A DNA stretch of 64,000 nucleotides. Origin: Symbiodinium natans (lineage: Eukaryota; Sar; Dinophyceae; Suessiales; Symbiodiniaceae). Below, piece after piece: positions 41,070 to 51,445 of this stretch. The position numbers were made by a program, and so were the translations under genes. The DNA lies in NCBI GenBank assembly GCA_905221605.1, contig CAJNDS010002745.1, positions 939,703-1,003,702 of the forward strand, written 5' to 3'. The first letter of the stretch is position 1. Each line of letters starts with the position of its first letter. The notes under the pieces are model-generated. The model was not told the origin of the DNA. It ran no database searches and saw only the letters and a list, made by a program, of their open reading frames with translations.

Positions 41070-41300
41070 TGAGGGTTTGGGGTTTAGGGTTTAGGGTTTA
41101 GGGTTTAGGGTTTAGGGTTTAGGGTTTAGGGTTTAGGGTTTAGGGTTTAGGGTTTTGGGGTTTAGGGTTTAGGGTTTAGGGTTTAGGGTTTACGGTTTAG
41201 GGTTTAGGGTTTAGGGTTCAGGGTTTAGGGTTTAGGGTTTAGGGTTTAGGGTTTAGGGTGTAGGGTGCAGAGTGTAGGGTTTAGGGTGTAGGGTTTAGGC
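41070..41300 (+). repeat. (TTTAGGG)n array
   Basis: About 30 units with GGGTGTA variants at the end. Confidence 0.9.
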
Positions 41301-41507
41301 GCAAGGAAAATCCAAAAAAACCTAAGCGAAAACAAGACAGACACCTTCCCAGGCAAAGGAGGTACCCCAAGCCCTTACTACTTCTCAACCCGTGCCCTTA
41401 GACCATTGTAACGTCACCTAAATACTCCCAAAAGGTTCCCAAAACCCTCAACTCAAAGCCCTGACACCTACACCAGTCTTGGGCCCTCAACGGTAACTTC
41501 CGCGCAC

Positions 41508-41563
41508 GTGCCTCGCAGATGTTGGCGCACTTCCTGCACGGGACGAAGGGTCCACCACTACTG
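41508..41563 (-). CDS. predicted exon, Cys-rich
   Basis: Donor GTGCGC. Reads SSGGPFVPCRKCANICEA; CRKC and a following Cys suggest a metal site completed elsewhere. Confidence 0.6.
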
Positions 41564-41669
41564 CTACCACATTTGCGTATAGGGTTTAGGGTTTAGGGCG
41601 GTTTAGGGTTTGAGGGTTAAGGGTTAAGGGCTTAGGGTTTAGGTTTAGGATTTAGGGCCACTACTACCT

Positions 41670-41816
41670 TTGCAGCTCCTGCTTGCAGCGCTGGTACTAT
41701 TGCCACTACTACTGCTGCTACCACTACTACTGCTGCTACCACTACTACGACGACGACGACGGCGGCGGCGACGACGACGACGACGACCACGACGACGACG
41801 ACTACTACTCCTCCTC

Positions 41817-41850
<34 letters not shown>

Positions 41851-41910
41851 GACGACGACGACGACGACGACGACTACTACCTCTACTACGACGACTACTA
41901 CTACTGATAC
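41670..41910. repeat. trinucleotide repeat (ACT, GCT, ACG, GAC mixtures)
   Basis: 240 bp of triplets in four blocks, just 3' of the WGR gene's stop. All long frames across it are low complexity (poly-Leu, poly-Arg, poly-Ser). Confidence 0.9.
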
Positions 41911-41978
41911 TGCAGCTGTTTATTCCAGAGCTCTTCCCCGCCACTGCGACGGATGCTAACAGCCTGCGCAGGCTGGAG

Positions 41979-42312
41979 TTAGCACTTTGCTGGTTTCTTC
42001 AAGACCTTCATCACTGGCTTCTTCGGACCATGACCGGCTGCTTCAGATGTCTTTGCCGCCGCAACTGCCTTCGCACCTTCCTTTTTCACTCTTACAGATG
42101 CAACAAGGCCTGTGTGGGAGCCTTTCTTCCAAGTCTCCGTACCAGGAGCCAAGAGGTGATAGGTGGGGTAGCCATCGTAACCCACATGCTCGAAGTACCC
42201 TTTGCAGTCCCCCCTGGCTTTGCAAGCAGTCTGGGCTTCGCACTCGTAAGCCATGCCTTTTGGACTGATATTTTTGGCCTTAGTGATGGTGCCCTCCACC
42301 TTAGATGCTCCA
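41979..42312 (-). CDS. WGR-gene terminal exon, Cys-containing, basic tail
   Basis: 334 bp = 1 + 111 codons with stop, acceptor TGTCAG. Contains YECEAQTACKARGDCKGYFE and GYDGYPTYHLLAPG, then a Lys/Ala tail ending KVLKKPAKC. The Cys spacing resembles PAN/Apple-like fragments, but too little is present to assign. Confidence 0.65.
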
Positions 42313-42445
42313 CTGACATGCGAACACACACACACACAAACACACTGACACACACGTACGCGCGAAGCGCACAGATTCACTCGGAATGCACAGCACGTGA
42401 CGGATAATTAACTGCAAATTCGGGATGCGAGATGCATGCAGCTGC

Positions 42446-42739
42446 TGTTTTGGGTCATCTAAGTCCTGCACGAAGTCCTTGGAATACTTCGGCTTCAAGA
42501 ATGCCGGGCACACCTTTGCCTTGCCGCACTTCTTGTAGCCCTTTCTGGTTTTCTCTTTCACTTTGCTCTCTGCGAACTTCGTGGCCGCATCGACCTGATA
42601 GTGTATATGACTGTCCGTTCTGCCCGCGCTGCCCAGCTTTCCAAAAGCCGAAATGGTTCTCTGGCCTTGCTGCACAATCTCCCAGAACTTGCCCTCGCCT
42701 TCGAGACGAAGATCCATATTCATGATGCGCAAGTACAGC
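42446..42739 (-). CDS. WGR domain exon
   Basis: KFWEIVQQGQRTISAFGKLG then SAGRTDSHIHYQVDAATKFA and EKTRKGYKK: the pattern of WGR domains (N-terminal FWxI, central WGR motif here FGK, final EK..KGY). A CGKAKVCPAF extension follows. Acceptor CTCGAG|G; donor GC near 42445 is inferred. Confidence 0.7.
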
Positions 42740-42858
42740 CTCGAGCTACACCTGGCTAACATATCTGCTTTGATCGATACTCAATGTGGCTTGTGTACCA
42801 TCTACGCTATACAGCCAAATAAACGCGAGGAGCGGGGAGAGGAGTAAGCATCACTAAC

Positions 42859-43014
42859 CGAAAAGGCTGCTGTTGTCGACATCTTCGGACCGTTAAGCTT
42901 CAATCTGCTCCACAACAGCTGCTGGGCGACCATATCACTAACACTCTCTACGAGGTTACTTCCACTGCACCCTAGATCCGACAGCCGGAGCCTTGAACAA
43001 CTAGACAACGCCAT
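42859..43014 (-). CDS. WGR-gene first exon (ATG at 43014)
   Basis: Exactly 52 codons, MALSSCSRLRLSDLGCSGSN to TAAFS, donor GTTAGT. An upstream in-frame ATG at 43053 is also open. Confidence 0.55.
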
Positions 43015-43319
43015 GCTAGCAAAAAAGGCACTTAAGCATATTCTCTTTGGCACATTCGTGCAGAACCGCTGTGTACGAACCCTAAACTCAAAACCCTAAA
43101 CTTGAAACCCTGAACCCGAAACCCGAAACCAATAGTCCGAACACGAATAGCTCCAGCCTTCTGCGACCTAAGCCCAGTGAACTAAACACGAATGGTCGAT
43201 CTTCTTCTATCTCTCATACCCCGCCATGGCTTGGTCACTATACAGCACGTAGGCTATACAATGTGTAGTATACTATATAGGACAATATCTGATACAGTAC
43301 ACAGTACACTAGACTCACT

Positions 43320-43410
43320 AGACCCAAGAGTAACCTAGGAGCAAAAAGGGTGCCCTTTTCCGCGTATGTGCTTATAGGGAATCTACAAAAAGGGAATACT
43401 TGGAAGCTCT
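43320..43410. repeat. family C foldback element
   Basis: GAGTAACCTAGGAGCAAAAA, GGGTGCCCTTTT, then AAAAAGGGAATACTTGG. Other copies: 15900-16010, 16340-16440, 61195-61300. Confidence 0.5.
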
Positions 43411-43884
43411 GACTTAGGAAGTAGTTAATAACGTAGGTTCTGGGGATTACAAAAGGGCTTCTGAGGGATACTAAGTAGACTTACTAAGTCCAAGGAGATT
43501 CTAAGTATGCCCCTAAACCCCAAATCCTAAACCCTAACCCCGAACCCTAAACCCTAAACCCCAAACCCTCAACTAAGTCCAAGGAGCCTCTAAGAAAGGG
43601 GCTACTCTGGACATGATATCATTTAGTGTTTCAACTGCGGGTATTCTGGGCATCCGCGAGGTCAGACATTCTGCTTAGGGCCTTGGGGCTTTTGGGGTTT
43701 AAGGTTTTGGGTTTAGGGTTTAATCAGGAAACTTAGGTTTTTCGGGTTCACTACTACGGGCCTGTTAGGCGCGATTGGGCCTATCGGAGGGCTTGCGAAG
43801 AACTCTGACCCTTTCAGGTCAGGGCCTTATACTTGGGGTTATATAAGTATCCATGAACTTCCAAGTATCTTCACCAGTGACCTG

Positions 43885-43930
43885 CGAGAAGGCCCTTGCC
43901 CTGGGGGCACCGTTTGCGGGCGTGGGTCTG
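43885..43930 (-). CDS. predicted small exon
   Basis: Reads PRPQTVPPGQGPSRR between AG and GTCACT. Confidence 0.35.
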
Positions 43931-44100
43931 CGTCCCTAAACCCTAAACCCTAAACCTCATGAGACTCTACCTTGGACACCTAAGGTTGTACCCTTGGGTT
44001 TGGAGACTCTTTTGCCCCCCAAAGTTCCGTGCCTCAGAGTTTTGGGTTTTACCCTAAACCCTAAACCCTAAACCCTAAAAACCCTGTGCGGCATCGCAAC

Positions 44101-44142
44101 CCTTGTGGTGAGACGACTCTGGCAGAAGGTGAGCCTGCAATT
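44101..44142 (-). CDS. predicted small exon
   Basis: Reads NCRLTFCQSRLTT, preceded by an in-frame ATG at 44148. Acceptor ATGCAG, donor GTTGCG. Confidence 0.45.
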
Positions 44143-44405
44143 CTGCATGGCACCGTCAGGTATTCATTACATACTAACAAGCCTGAAAAGGAAGCGCGCA
44201 ATCTCAGCAGCCCATGTCTGAACTCAATCCTAATGTACTAGGATGGCCCCTTAAACCCTCTGAAAAATATTCCTAAGTATGATCAATGATGCTATTAAAC
44301 CCAATAAGGAAAAATACAAAATGTCCCAAGGACCTACCTTATGTATGAACAGAATGGATATACACACAGTATATCCTCCATGGCCAGTGGTCAACAAGCT
44401 TCTTC

Positions 44406-44630
44406 TCAGCTTCGGCTGCAGAGCTGAAAAGACAAGATCTTGGGCCACGCAATCTTCAGTGGGTCATCCACCGCTAAGAAGCTCCAAATCAAGCTGTTGG
44501 CTGCGAGCATCCCAATCATCCAGAAGAGGTAGTGAAGTGAGGCAGCCGTGCCCCAGAAGCACGCTGCGTAGCAATCCGCATGTGCCGGAGGCCCACAGAG
44601 GTCCTCCGACACCCCGAGGAGGACATAAGC
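44406..44630 (-). CDS. membrane protein, terminal exon
   Basis: Exactly 75 codons with stop, acceptor ACCAAG|G, phase 0. Starts AYVLLGVSEDLCGPPAHADC; two hydrophobic spans follow (FWGTAASLHYLFWMIGMLAA and on). Confidence 0.75.
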   Translation of the reverse strand, partial: AYVLLGVSEDLCGPPAHADCYAACFWGTAASLHYLFWMIGMLAANSLIWSFLAVDDPLKIAWPKILSFQLCSRS

Positions 44631-45138
44631 CTTGGTAGCCCAGGAACCCTATGATTCTAAGGGGCAGCCTTTTTGGGGCTGGGCTATTTTTCTACAGAGA
44701 TTCCCTGATTCCCTGAATTAAGAACCCGCCAGAAAAGGGACAAAAGGGTACCACTCAGCTACCAAGAAGCAGCTAGGTGGCAAAGGAGGCCAAGAATTCC
44801 AATGCGACCACAGAGGCAGCCTTCGAGTTTCACTTTCCTTAGTCCCCCTGGTTCTTAGTAGAGGGTTTAGGGCTTAGGGTTTAGGGTTTAGGGTTTAGGG
44901 TTTAGGGTTTAGGGTTTAGGGTTTAGGGTTTAGGGTTTAGGGGTTATTAGTCCCCCTGCTTCTGTAGGGAGTGAGGGAATGAGGGCCAGACTTCCGACTT
45001 CCTTCACCTAAAGGTGGCGACCTGATTCCCTACTAAGAACCAGCCAGTAGTTGTCCAGTAACCTGGGGGAATTCAAGCTTGGACTTTTGGGAGTTTATAG
45101 GGATTAGAATACCCCCAAAAAGGTCAAAGGTTACCTAC
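44631..45138 (-). other. 508-bp intron with nested foldback and telomeric array
   Basis: Donor GTAGGT, acceptor ACCAAG. The ends have partial inverted similarity (AACC..CCTTTTTGGGG). Inside, an inverted pair (GTTCTTAGTAGG near 45030, CTACTAAGAACC near 44860) encloses about ten TTTAGGG units at 44865-44942. Confidence 0.65.
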
Positions 45139-45319
45139 TCTACCACTAAGTTTCAGGCTGGCCAGAAACCATACACAAGCAGTGTAGAGATCTCCGAGCG
45201 CAATGATGCAAGCCAGGACCAGCTGGCTTGAATCAGGTGATATCAGGGACACGGCTAGGAATCCCCCTGAACCCGCCAGCAGGAATAAAGCGCACAGGAT
45301 CCAGATGTGCTGCCAACGC
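45139..45319 (-). CDS. membrane protein, internal exon
   Basis: 181 bp, phase 2 in and 0 out, matching both neighbours. Reads RWQHIWILCALFLLAGSGGF, LVLACIIALGDLYTACVWFL: two membrane spans. Confidence 0.8.
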
Positions 45320-45468
45320 CTTTTATAGGGTTCTTAAGGGAGGGGGGTTCAAGGGATAACCCAAAGTTCCCTAGTACTCCCTACTACTCGCTAAGACTCC
45401 CTAAGCTTCCCTAAGGTTCCCTAGGTACCTACCCCTTTGAACCCCCCTCCCTTAAGAACTCTATAAGC
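45320..45468 (-). mobile_element. introner-like intron with terminal inverted repeats
   Basis: GC-AG intron of 149 bp. Its first about 35 bases (from GCTTATAGAGTTC) and last about 35 (to CTATAAAAG) are inverted copies sharing AGTTCTTAAGGGAGGGGGG-type sequence with a few mismatches. AAGGC occurs at both junctions, so a target duplication could have supplied both splice sites. The flanking exons join in frame across it. Confidence 0.8.
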
Positions 45469-45882
45469 CTTGACGGCCAGATGATCTCCCCCATTCCGTT
45501 GGCAGCAACCAGTAGCGGAGCAATAGATGCCATAGTGATCATGCGCGCGGGCAAAACGATCGGAGCATCGTCAGTCTCTGAGAGAAGCGAGGTGCCCAGC
45601 ACTTCCAAAGCAGCCCCGCAGCAAGTGAGGAAGAAAAACCAACAACAGAGTCTTTGCCTCAAGTCAAGGGGATGCTCCTGTCGAGGGCATGCGCCCCACG
45701 AAAGCAAAGCCCCACTGATCACCACATTGGTGCTAAGCATTCCAATTCTCAGGCCATGGGCTCGGGGAAATAGGTAGGGATCTGGAATGACCACATCGGG
45801 CTCATCCCCTGCAGAAAACCTGCACTCCATGCTCCGCTCAGGAGCCGAAGTTCTTGGTATCTGCGGCTTGAGCCAGAAGTTG
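45469..45882 (-). CDS. membrane protein, large exon
   Basis: 414 bp, ends in phase 2, donor GC. Contains VVIPDPYLFPRAHGLRIGML and hydrophobic spans (NVVISGALLSWGA; RLCCWFFFLTCCGAALEVL; MITMASIAPLLVAANGMG). The acceptor is at 45882 or 45934. Further upstream the frame becomes poly-Met/Lys from a GAT/ATC repeat and is not coding. Confidence 0.75.
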
Positions 45883-45954
45883 CTGTAGCAATGACACATT
45901 AATGTCCTGGGGCGATCGCAACAGGTAACCGTAATGGTGGTAGTAGTGGTAGTA

Positions 45955-46026
45955 AGAACAATCACCGTCATAAACATCTTCATCTTCATCATCATCTTCA
46001 TCTTCATCTTCATCTTCATCTTCATC

Positions 46027-46080
<54 letters not shown>

Positions 46081-46082
46081 GT
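45955..46082. repeat. (ATC)n / (CTTCAT)n microsatellite
   Basis: About 40 triplets. The minus-strand poly-Met reading across it is an artefact. Confidence 0.9.
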
Positions 46083-46209
46083 AGTCCCTACACCCTAAAC
46101 CCTAACCCTAAACCCTAAACCCTAAACCCTAAACCCTAAACCCTACACCCTAAACCCTAAACTAAACCCTAAACCCTAAACCCGAATCCCTGAACCCTAA
46201 ACCCGAAAC

Positions 46210-46297
46210 CCCAGAGGTCCAGTTGGCCAAAGAAGAAGGTCTCGCCCACCAGTAGCGCAGCGGTATCGACGTGGGGCAGAAGCAGGAAGACATTGGC
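46210..46297 (-). CDS. membrane protein, upstream exon
   Basis: Acceptor TGGCAG|G; donor GTTTCG. Reads ANVFLLLPHVDTAALLVGET then FFFGQLDLW. Confidence 0.7.
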
Positions 46298-46838
46298 CTG
46301 CCAGGGTAGCAGGAGGGTTTAGGGTTTAAGGTTTAGGGTTTTTGGCTCTTCAAGGGGTTGTACCTTGGACCCCTAAGGTTGTATTTCAGGGTTTTGGGGA
46401 CTCTTACCCTAAACCCTAAACCCTAAACCCTAAACCCTCAATAAGGGGAACTTTTAGGGGGGCAACCTTAGGGGTGCGAGCCTCAGCCCCTTGAGTTTCA
46501 GGAGCGCTTAAGCCCCTGCACTCCTAACAACCCCAGACCGGGGTTTGGGGTTTGGGGTTTAGGGTTTAGGGTTTAGGGTTTAGGGTTTAGGGTATGGGGT
46601 TTAGGGTTTAGGGTTTAGGGTTTGGGGTTTGGGGTTTAGGGTTTAGGGCTTTAGGGTTTAGGGTTGAGGGTTCTAGGTTCAGGGCTCGGAGCGAGAAGCA
46701 AACCCTAAACGCATGGCTTTCCCTCCCTCTGTCCTGAGGCCTTCGGCCCTCCTAAACCCCAACCCGGATTGGGGTTTAGGGTTTAGGCTAGGGTTGAAGA
46801 TTTAGGGTTGAGGGTTTAGGGTTGAGGCTTTAGGGCGC

Positions 46839-46889
46839 CTCCATCCATGCGAGAAGGCCGACTTTCTGCCGATTCTGGTCAAAGAGCTC
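46839..46889 (-). CDS. predicted exon
   Basis: Acceptor CCTCAG|G, GC donor. Reads ELFDQNRQKVGLLAWME. Confidence 0.55.
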
Positions 46890-47404
46890 CTGAGGCAGAC
46901 ATTCAGGGTCCAGGGTTTCGGGGTGGCAATCGCAGCCGACTGTCAGAAACAAGCGGACATCCCTACACCCTAAACCCTAAACCCTAAACCCTAGACCCTA
47001 AACCCTAAGCCCCAAACTCTAAACCCAAAACCCTGAACGCAAAGCTAAAACCCATGCAGCTACGTGGCGGTGCGGCTTCGGGTTTCGCGTTAAAGGTTTA
47101 GGGAAGCGGGGCTTTGGGGTTTGGGGTTCAGGGGTTTATGGGTTTGGGGTTTCGGGTTTAGAGTTTAGGTTTTAGGGTTTAGGGTTTAGGGCTTAGGGCT
47201 GAGGGCTGAGGGCTTAGGAGTTTGGGGCTTATGGCTTCTTCGGCTGGCGTTTTCTTTCGCATGTTTGTGGGCGCAGGGTTCGAAGCACAAGAAGCAAACC
47301 CTCAGGGTCCATGTAAATAGGGAATACTTGGGCCTTAACGTATTCCCTAAGGACTTGGGGGGGCCCCAAGTACGTAATCACAAGAGACATGGGACTCTTG
47401 GTTC

Positions 47405-47465
47405 ATGGATATATATATATATATACATATATACATATATATATATACATATATATATATATAAC
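47405..47465. repeat. (TA)n/TATACA microsatellite
   Basis: Others of this type: 36670-36690, 38468-38490. Confidence 0.85.
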
Positions 47466-47975
47466 CCAGTGATATTTCTACTTCTGACCTACTTATGGGA
47501 CCTCGGCGGCTCAAAAGTAAAGTTATAGCTGCGGCTCCAAGTAGGGTTGAGAATTTGGGGAGAAAACAGCTGTCAAGGGACTCAAGGAGGGACCCTTATA
47601 AGGGGTTATCTTGAGATTTATTCCGGTACATAGAGACTATATATGGTATATGGGCTATCTAGGGGGAATAAGATGAAGGGTCCCTTCTAGGGCTCCCCCC
47701 TTATACCCCTAACACCAACACAATTTCCAAGCAAAGTGGGAGATAAAACCCCGGTTTGTGATTCCGGCATGTGGTTGTTACTTGAAGGGTTTAGAGTTTA
47801 GGGGTAAGCTTAGGGTTTAGGGTGTGGGGTGTAGTTAGGGCTCAGGGTTTAGGGATTAGGGTTTTAAGCTTTAGGGTTTCGGGTTTAGGGTTTAGGGTTT
47901 AGGGTTTAGGGTTTGGGGTTTGGGGTTTTGGGTTTTGGGTTTTGGGTTTGGGGTTTGGGGTTTTAGGTTTTGGAC

Positions 47976-48025
47976 GAAATCGGTGCCAAGCAACCGTAAT
48001 GGCTTCGCACTCCTGGGCTCGGCGA
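47976..48025 (-). CDS. predicted exon
   Basis: Acceptor GTTCAG, donor GTCCAA. Reads VAEPRSAKPLRLLGTDF. Confidence 0.5.
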
Positions 48026-48077
48026 CTGAACCCTAAACCGTGGACCCTGGCCCCTCCCTATAACAGTCAGATACGGT

Positions 48078-48210
48078 AAGGTTTTAGGGTTTAGGGTTTA
48101 GGGTTTAGGGTTTAGGGTTTAGGGTTTAGGGTTTAGGGTTTAGGGTTTAGGGTTTAGGGTTTAGGGTTTAGGGTTTAGGGTTTAGGGTTTAGGGTTTAGG
48201 GTTTAGAGGC
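48078..48210 (+). repeat. (TTTAGGG)n array
   Basis: About 18 perfect units, facing a CCCTAAA array at 48255-48435 across about 45 bp. Confidence 0.95.
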
Positions 48211-48254
48211 AGGTTGGATGCTTCCCCCGACCCTATCCCTAGGTGTTCATGTGC

Positions 48255-48440
48255 CTAAACCCTACACCCTACACCCTAAACCCAAACACCCTAAGCCCCT
48301 AAACCCTAAACCCTACACCCTACACCCTAAACCCTAAACCCTAAACCCTAAACCCTAAACCCTAAACCCTAAACCCTAAACCCTAAACCCTAAACCCTAA
48401 ACCCTAAACCCTAAACCCTAAACCCTAAACCCAAACACCC
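48255..48440 (-). repeat. (CCCTAAA)n array
   Basis: About 22 units with CCCTACA variants at the start. Confidence 0.95.
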
Positions 48441-48454
48441 TAAGACCCTAAACC

Positions 48455-48520
48455 CTTCTACACCTTGGCATTGGAGGCCCTACGTCGAGGGGCTCAGGCC
48501 TTGGGAGTCGGGTGCTTCAG
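48455..48520. CDS. coding-like island, strand unresolved
   Basis: Plus reads LALEALRRGAQALGVGCFSA; minus frames are shorter. Confidence 0.35.
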
Positions 48521-48529
48521 CGCTTTAGG

Positions 48530-48795
48530 GTTCTAGGGCTTTAGGGTCTCAGGGTTTAGGGTTTAGGGCTTTAGGGCTTTAGGGCTTTTGGGGCTTTAGG
48601 GCTTTAGGGCTTTAGGGCTTTAGGGCTTTAGGGCTTTAGGGCTTTAGGGCTTTAGGGCTTTAGGGCTTTAGGGCTTTAGGGCTTTCGGGCTTTAGGGCTT
48701 TAGGGCTTTAGGGCTTTAGGGCTTTAGGGCTTTAGGGCTTTAGGGCTTTAGGGCTTTAGGGCTTTAGGGCTTTAGGGCTTTAGGGCTTTGAGGTT
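48530..48795 (+). repeat. 8-mer telomere-variant array (GGGCTTTA)n
   Basis: About 30 octamers, almost perfectly homogeneous. Confidence 0.95.
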
Positions 48796-48889
48796 GTAGG
48801 GCTTTAAGGGTCGTAGGCGTGGGGGCTTTAGGGTTGTAGGGTTTTGGCGCTTTAGGGTTTTGGGGTCCTAGCGTGTTCGGGTTTAGGGT

Positions 48890-49285
48890 TTAGGCGTCTA
48901 GGCTCCGGGGTTCAAAATAACACTCCGAACCCTGGCCCTGAATTAACCGGTCTGAACAACCTCCAACCTCAACTCTATACAATGCACCCTGAAGCCCGAA
49001 ACCGCAAAGCATCCGAACGCACAAAAACCCTTGAAACACTACGAACCATAACGGCCTCAAGCCCAAGACTATACCTTTCAACCATCAGAGTTCTGTACTT
49101 GAGCAGCAGGGGCAAAAGTCTGAAAATCTTCTTACTCCACATTGCACATTGGCACCCAGTACCCGCACCAGCCCCTCAAGCCCTGACCCCGGGTTTAGGG
49201 TCTAGGGTTTGGGGTGGCCCTCTCAGCCTAAACCCAAAGCCCCTGCCCGAAAGTTACGAAAGCCCGACGCCTCAGACCCCCTAAA
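48890..49285. other. unique segment, coding unresolved
   Basis: Plus stays open for 100 codons (contains PRLYLSTIRVLYLSSRGKSL), without clear splice limits. Telomere-derived DNA at its 3' end. Confidence 0.3.
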
Positions 49286-49363
49286 CCCTAAACCCTAAAC
49301 CCCAAACCCTAAACCCCAAACCCTAAACCCCAAACTCTAAACCCTAAACCCTAAACTCTAAAC

Positions 49364-49430
49364 CCCCCTTTCGAGCTGCCTGGCGCACGCGCAGGCCGGC
49401 TGCGAAGTCGGCGCCGCCCCACCTACCCGT
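49364..49430 (-). CDS. predicted exon
   Basis: Acceptor CCCCAG, GT donor at a telomeric unit. Reads TGRWGGADFAAGLRVRQAAR. Confidence 0.65.
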
Positions 49431-49485
49431 CTGGGGACCCAAAGCCCTCAACACTGGGGGCCCAAGGGCTTAGGGCCGCTCCAGG

Positions 49486-49543
49486 GTTTAGGGTTTAGGG
49501 TTTAGGGTTTAGGGTTTAGGGTTTAGGGTTGAGGGTTGATGGT

Positions 49544-49603
<60 letters not shown>

Positions 49604-49735
49604 GGTTGTGGGTTTAGGGTTGAGGGTTGTGGGTTTAGGGTTTAGGGTTTAGGGTTTAGGGTTTAGGGTTTAGGGTTTAGGGTTTAGGGTTTAGGGTTTA
49701 GGGTTTGGGTTTAGGGTTTAGGGTCTATAGAAATT
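49486..49735 (+). repeat. TTTAGGG array with an internal GGGTTGA block
   Basis: Twelve-plus GGGTTGA heptamers (49525-49612) bounded on both sides by TTTAGGG. Confidence 0.9.
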
Positions 49736-50089
49736 GTATAGGGCTTGGGTCCCAAAAGGTTTTGAGCGAAAGCTTTGTGCGAAAGTTTGAGCGAAAGTTT
49801 TGAGCGAAACGCTGTGAGCGAAAGTAGCTTTTTAGAACCTTTTGGCTTTTTTGGGAGGGGGGGGAGGGGAACGAACTGGACGGAAGATGGTGGAAGTTGG
49901 GGCACATTCTGCTTCATTCACTCGTATCTACACCGTGCGACAGAACTACCGTGCGCGGCCGAAGCCTTCGATGTGAGCCGTGTCTCACTGTGTCTCGATA
50001 CTCTTAGGGTTTAGGGTTTAGGGTTTAGGGTTTAGGGTCTAGGGCTTAGGGTTTATCTAGGGTTTAGGGTTACAGGGTTTTGGGGTCTA

Positions 50090-50310
50090 GGGCAGTTACA
50101 TGGTCTACAGATGTTCCCCTTTATGCTGATAATAGGGGGTACAATAGTCCCTATTCAGGACTGCTAGTATCCCAAACATGGTCCCTTAATGAGGGCCCTT
50201 AAATGGGGGCCCCTTATATACTCCCTTAAATAACCGAAACAACCGAAGGGCCCATACTTCGGAGCCCTTTAAAGAAGACAAGGGGCCCAATCTTGTAACT
50301 TCCCTTAGAG
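50090..50310. repeat. family A foldback with a nested family B foldback
   Basis: Family A arms at 50090 and 50310 enclose a family B palindrome (50108-50178: GATGTTCCCCTTTATGCTGA against ACTGCTAGTATCCCAAAC). Confidence 0.65.
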
Positions 50311-50384
50311 ACCCAAGAGTAGCGTAGGAATAGAAATGTACTATTTTTCAGAGAACCTAACCTAAACCCCAAAAAAAAAACAAC

Positions 50385-50444
50385 TAAAGGGGCGACTCCG
50401 GGTCCTAGTGCAGCAAGGATACGGATGACCCTTGGGAGGGCATG
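50385..50444 (-). CDS. predicted exon
   Basis: Acceptor GCAACAG, GT donor. Reads HALPRVIRILAALGPGVAPL. Confidence 0.6.
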
Positions 50445-50541
50445 CTGTTGCAACCCCCCACACCCGCGCAACAGGGTTTGGGGTTTAGCGTTTAAAACCC
50501 CCAGCTCATCACAAAAAGCCCTCCACCGAAAGCGAAATCTG

Positions 50542-50693
50542 AGGGCAGTTACAGGGTCCCTTAGTATGGTCCCTTGCCTTCTTTGAAGGGTTCTTTGATG
50601 TATGGGCCCTTGAGTTTTATTGGGTATATACGGGGTTTATCAGGCGTCTCCTTTCAAGATCTTTCAAGGCCCATATCAAGGAACCATGTAACC
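50542..50693. repeat. family A foldback
   Basis: GGGCAGTTACAGGGTCCCTT at the left, AGGAACCATGTAACCC at the right. Confidence 0.65.
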
Positions 50694-50765
50694 CTAAACC
50701 CTAAACCCTAAACCCTGAACCCTAAACCCTAAACCCTGAACCCTAAACCCTAAACCCCCCCCTGC

Positions 50766-50869
50766 TTGCTTCGTGGTCCTGGCCTTTCATTGACGGCCGT
50801 GGTAGCCAGTTGAAGCTCATCGATGAGGCGACCCCGCGCTGAGGTCGCCAAGTCGATCCTTGGCAGCTT
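50766..50869 (-). CDS. predicted exon
   Basis: Acceptor AAACAG, GC donor. Reads KLPRIDLATSARGRLIDELQ then LATTAVNERPG. Confidence 0.7.
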
Positions 50870-51445
50870 CTGTTTAGGGTTTAGGGGTTTAGGGTTTAGG
50901 GTTGAGGGGTTTAGGGTTTAGGGTTTAGGGAATTCCCAAACCCTAAACGCCCGAAACCCTAAACCCTAAACACTGAACCCTGAACCCTCAACCCTAAACT
51001 ACCCCTAAACCTGTAAACCCCTAAACCCCAAAGGGTGCACTAGCAGGTTCATGGGATCCCCTAGTCCGAAGCCTTATAAACCCTAAACCTCCTGACCCTA
51101 AACCCTAAACCCTAAACCCTAAACCCTAAACCCTAAACCCTAAACCCTAAACCCTAAACCCTACACCCAAACTCTAAACCGCAAACCCTCGTAATCCTGA
51201 GCCCTCAACCCTAAGCCTCCCGCTCGAAACCCTCTAAAAAAAGCCATCAAGAACCTCGTTGGCCTGAAGCCGGGTTTGGGGGGTCAGGTTTTAAGCTTAC
51301 AAGGTTGCGGTTTGGATTTAAGATTTTAGGTTTAGAGTTTCCGGCTCGTCAAAGGTTTCGGGTTTGGGGTTTAGAGGTTAGGGTTCAGGGTCAAACCCTA
51401 AGCCCTAAACCCTAAACCCTAAACCCTAAACCCTAAACCCTAAAC

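Larger units (their letters stand above)
37358..41563 (-). other. gene region ending in a membrane-segment exon
   Basis: Exons at 41508, 41005, 40482, 39426, 38224, 38131, 37749 and the stop exon at 37358-37485. The start is unknown and two genes are possible. The first exon has a Cys pair and the last a hydrophobic segment. Confidence 0.4.
41979..43014 (-). other. gene model: WGR-domain protein, three exons
   Basis: Exons 43014-42859 (ATG), 42739-42446 (WGR) and 42312-41979 (stop). WGR domains are nucleic-acid-contacting modules known from PARPs and from small standalone proteins. No PARP catalytic domain follows; the C-terminal exon is Cys-rich and then Lys/Ala-rich, which fits a small chromatin- or DNA-associated protein, but that is inference. 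The second intron contains a GT/CA microsatellite; the first junction's phase is unresolved. This is the only compact gene here whose introns lack telomeric arrays. Confidence 0.65.

Noticed and set aside
41645-42407. Plus-strand 245-codon ORF and overlapping low-complexity frames
   Set aside because: Triplet repeat plus the antisense of the WGR gene, whose minus-strand reading has recognisable domain content.
45900-46079. Poly-Met/Lys N-terminus of the membrane ORF
   Set aside because: Translation of an ATC microsatellite; the exon more likely starts at 45882 or 45934.
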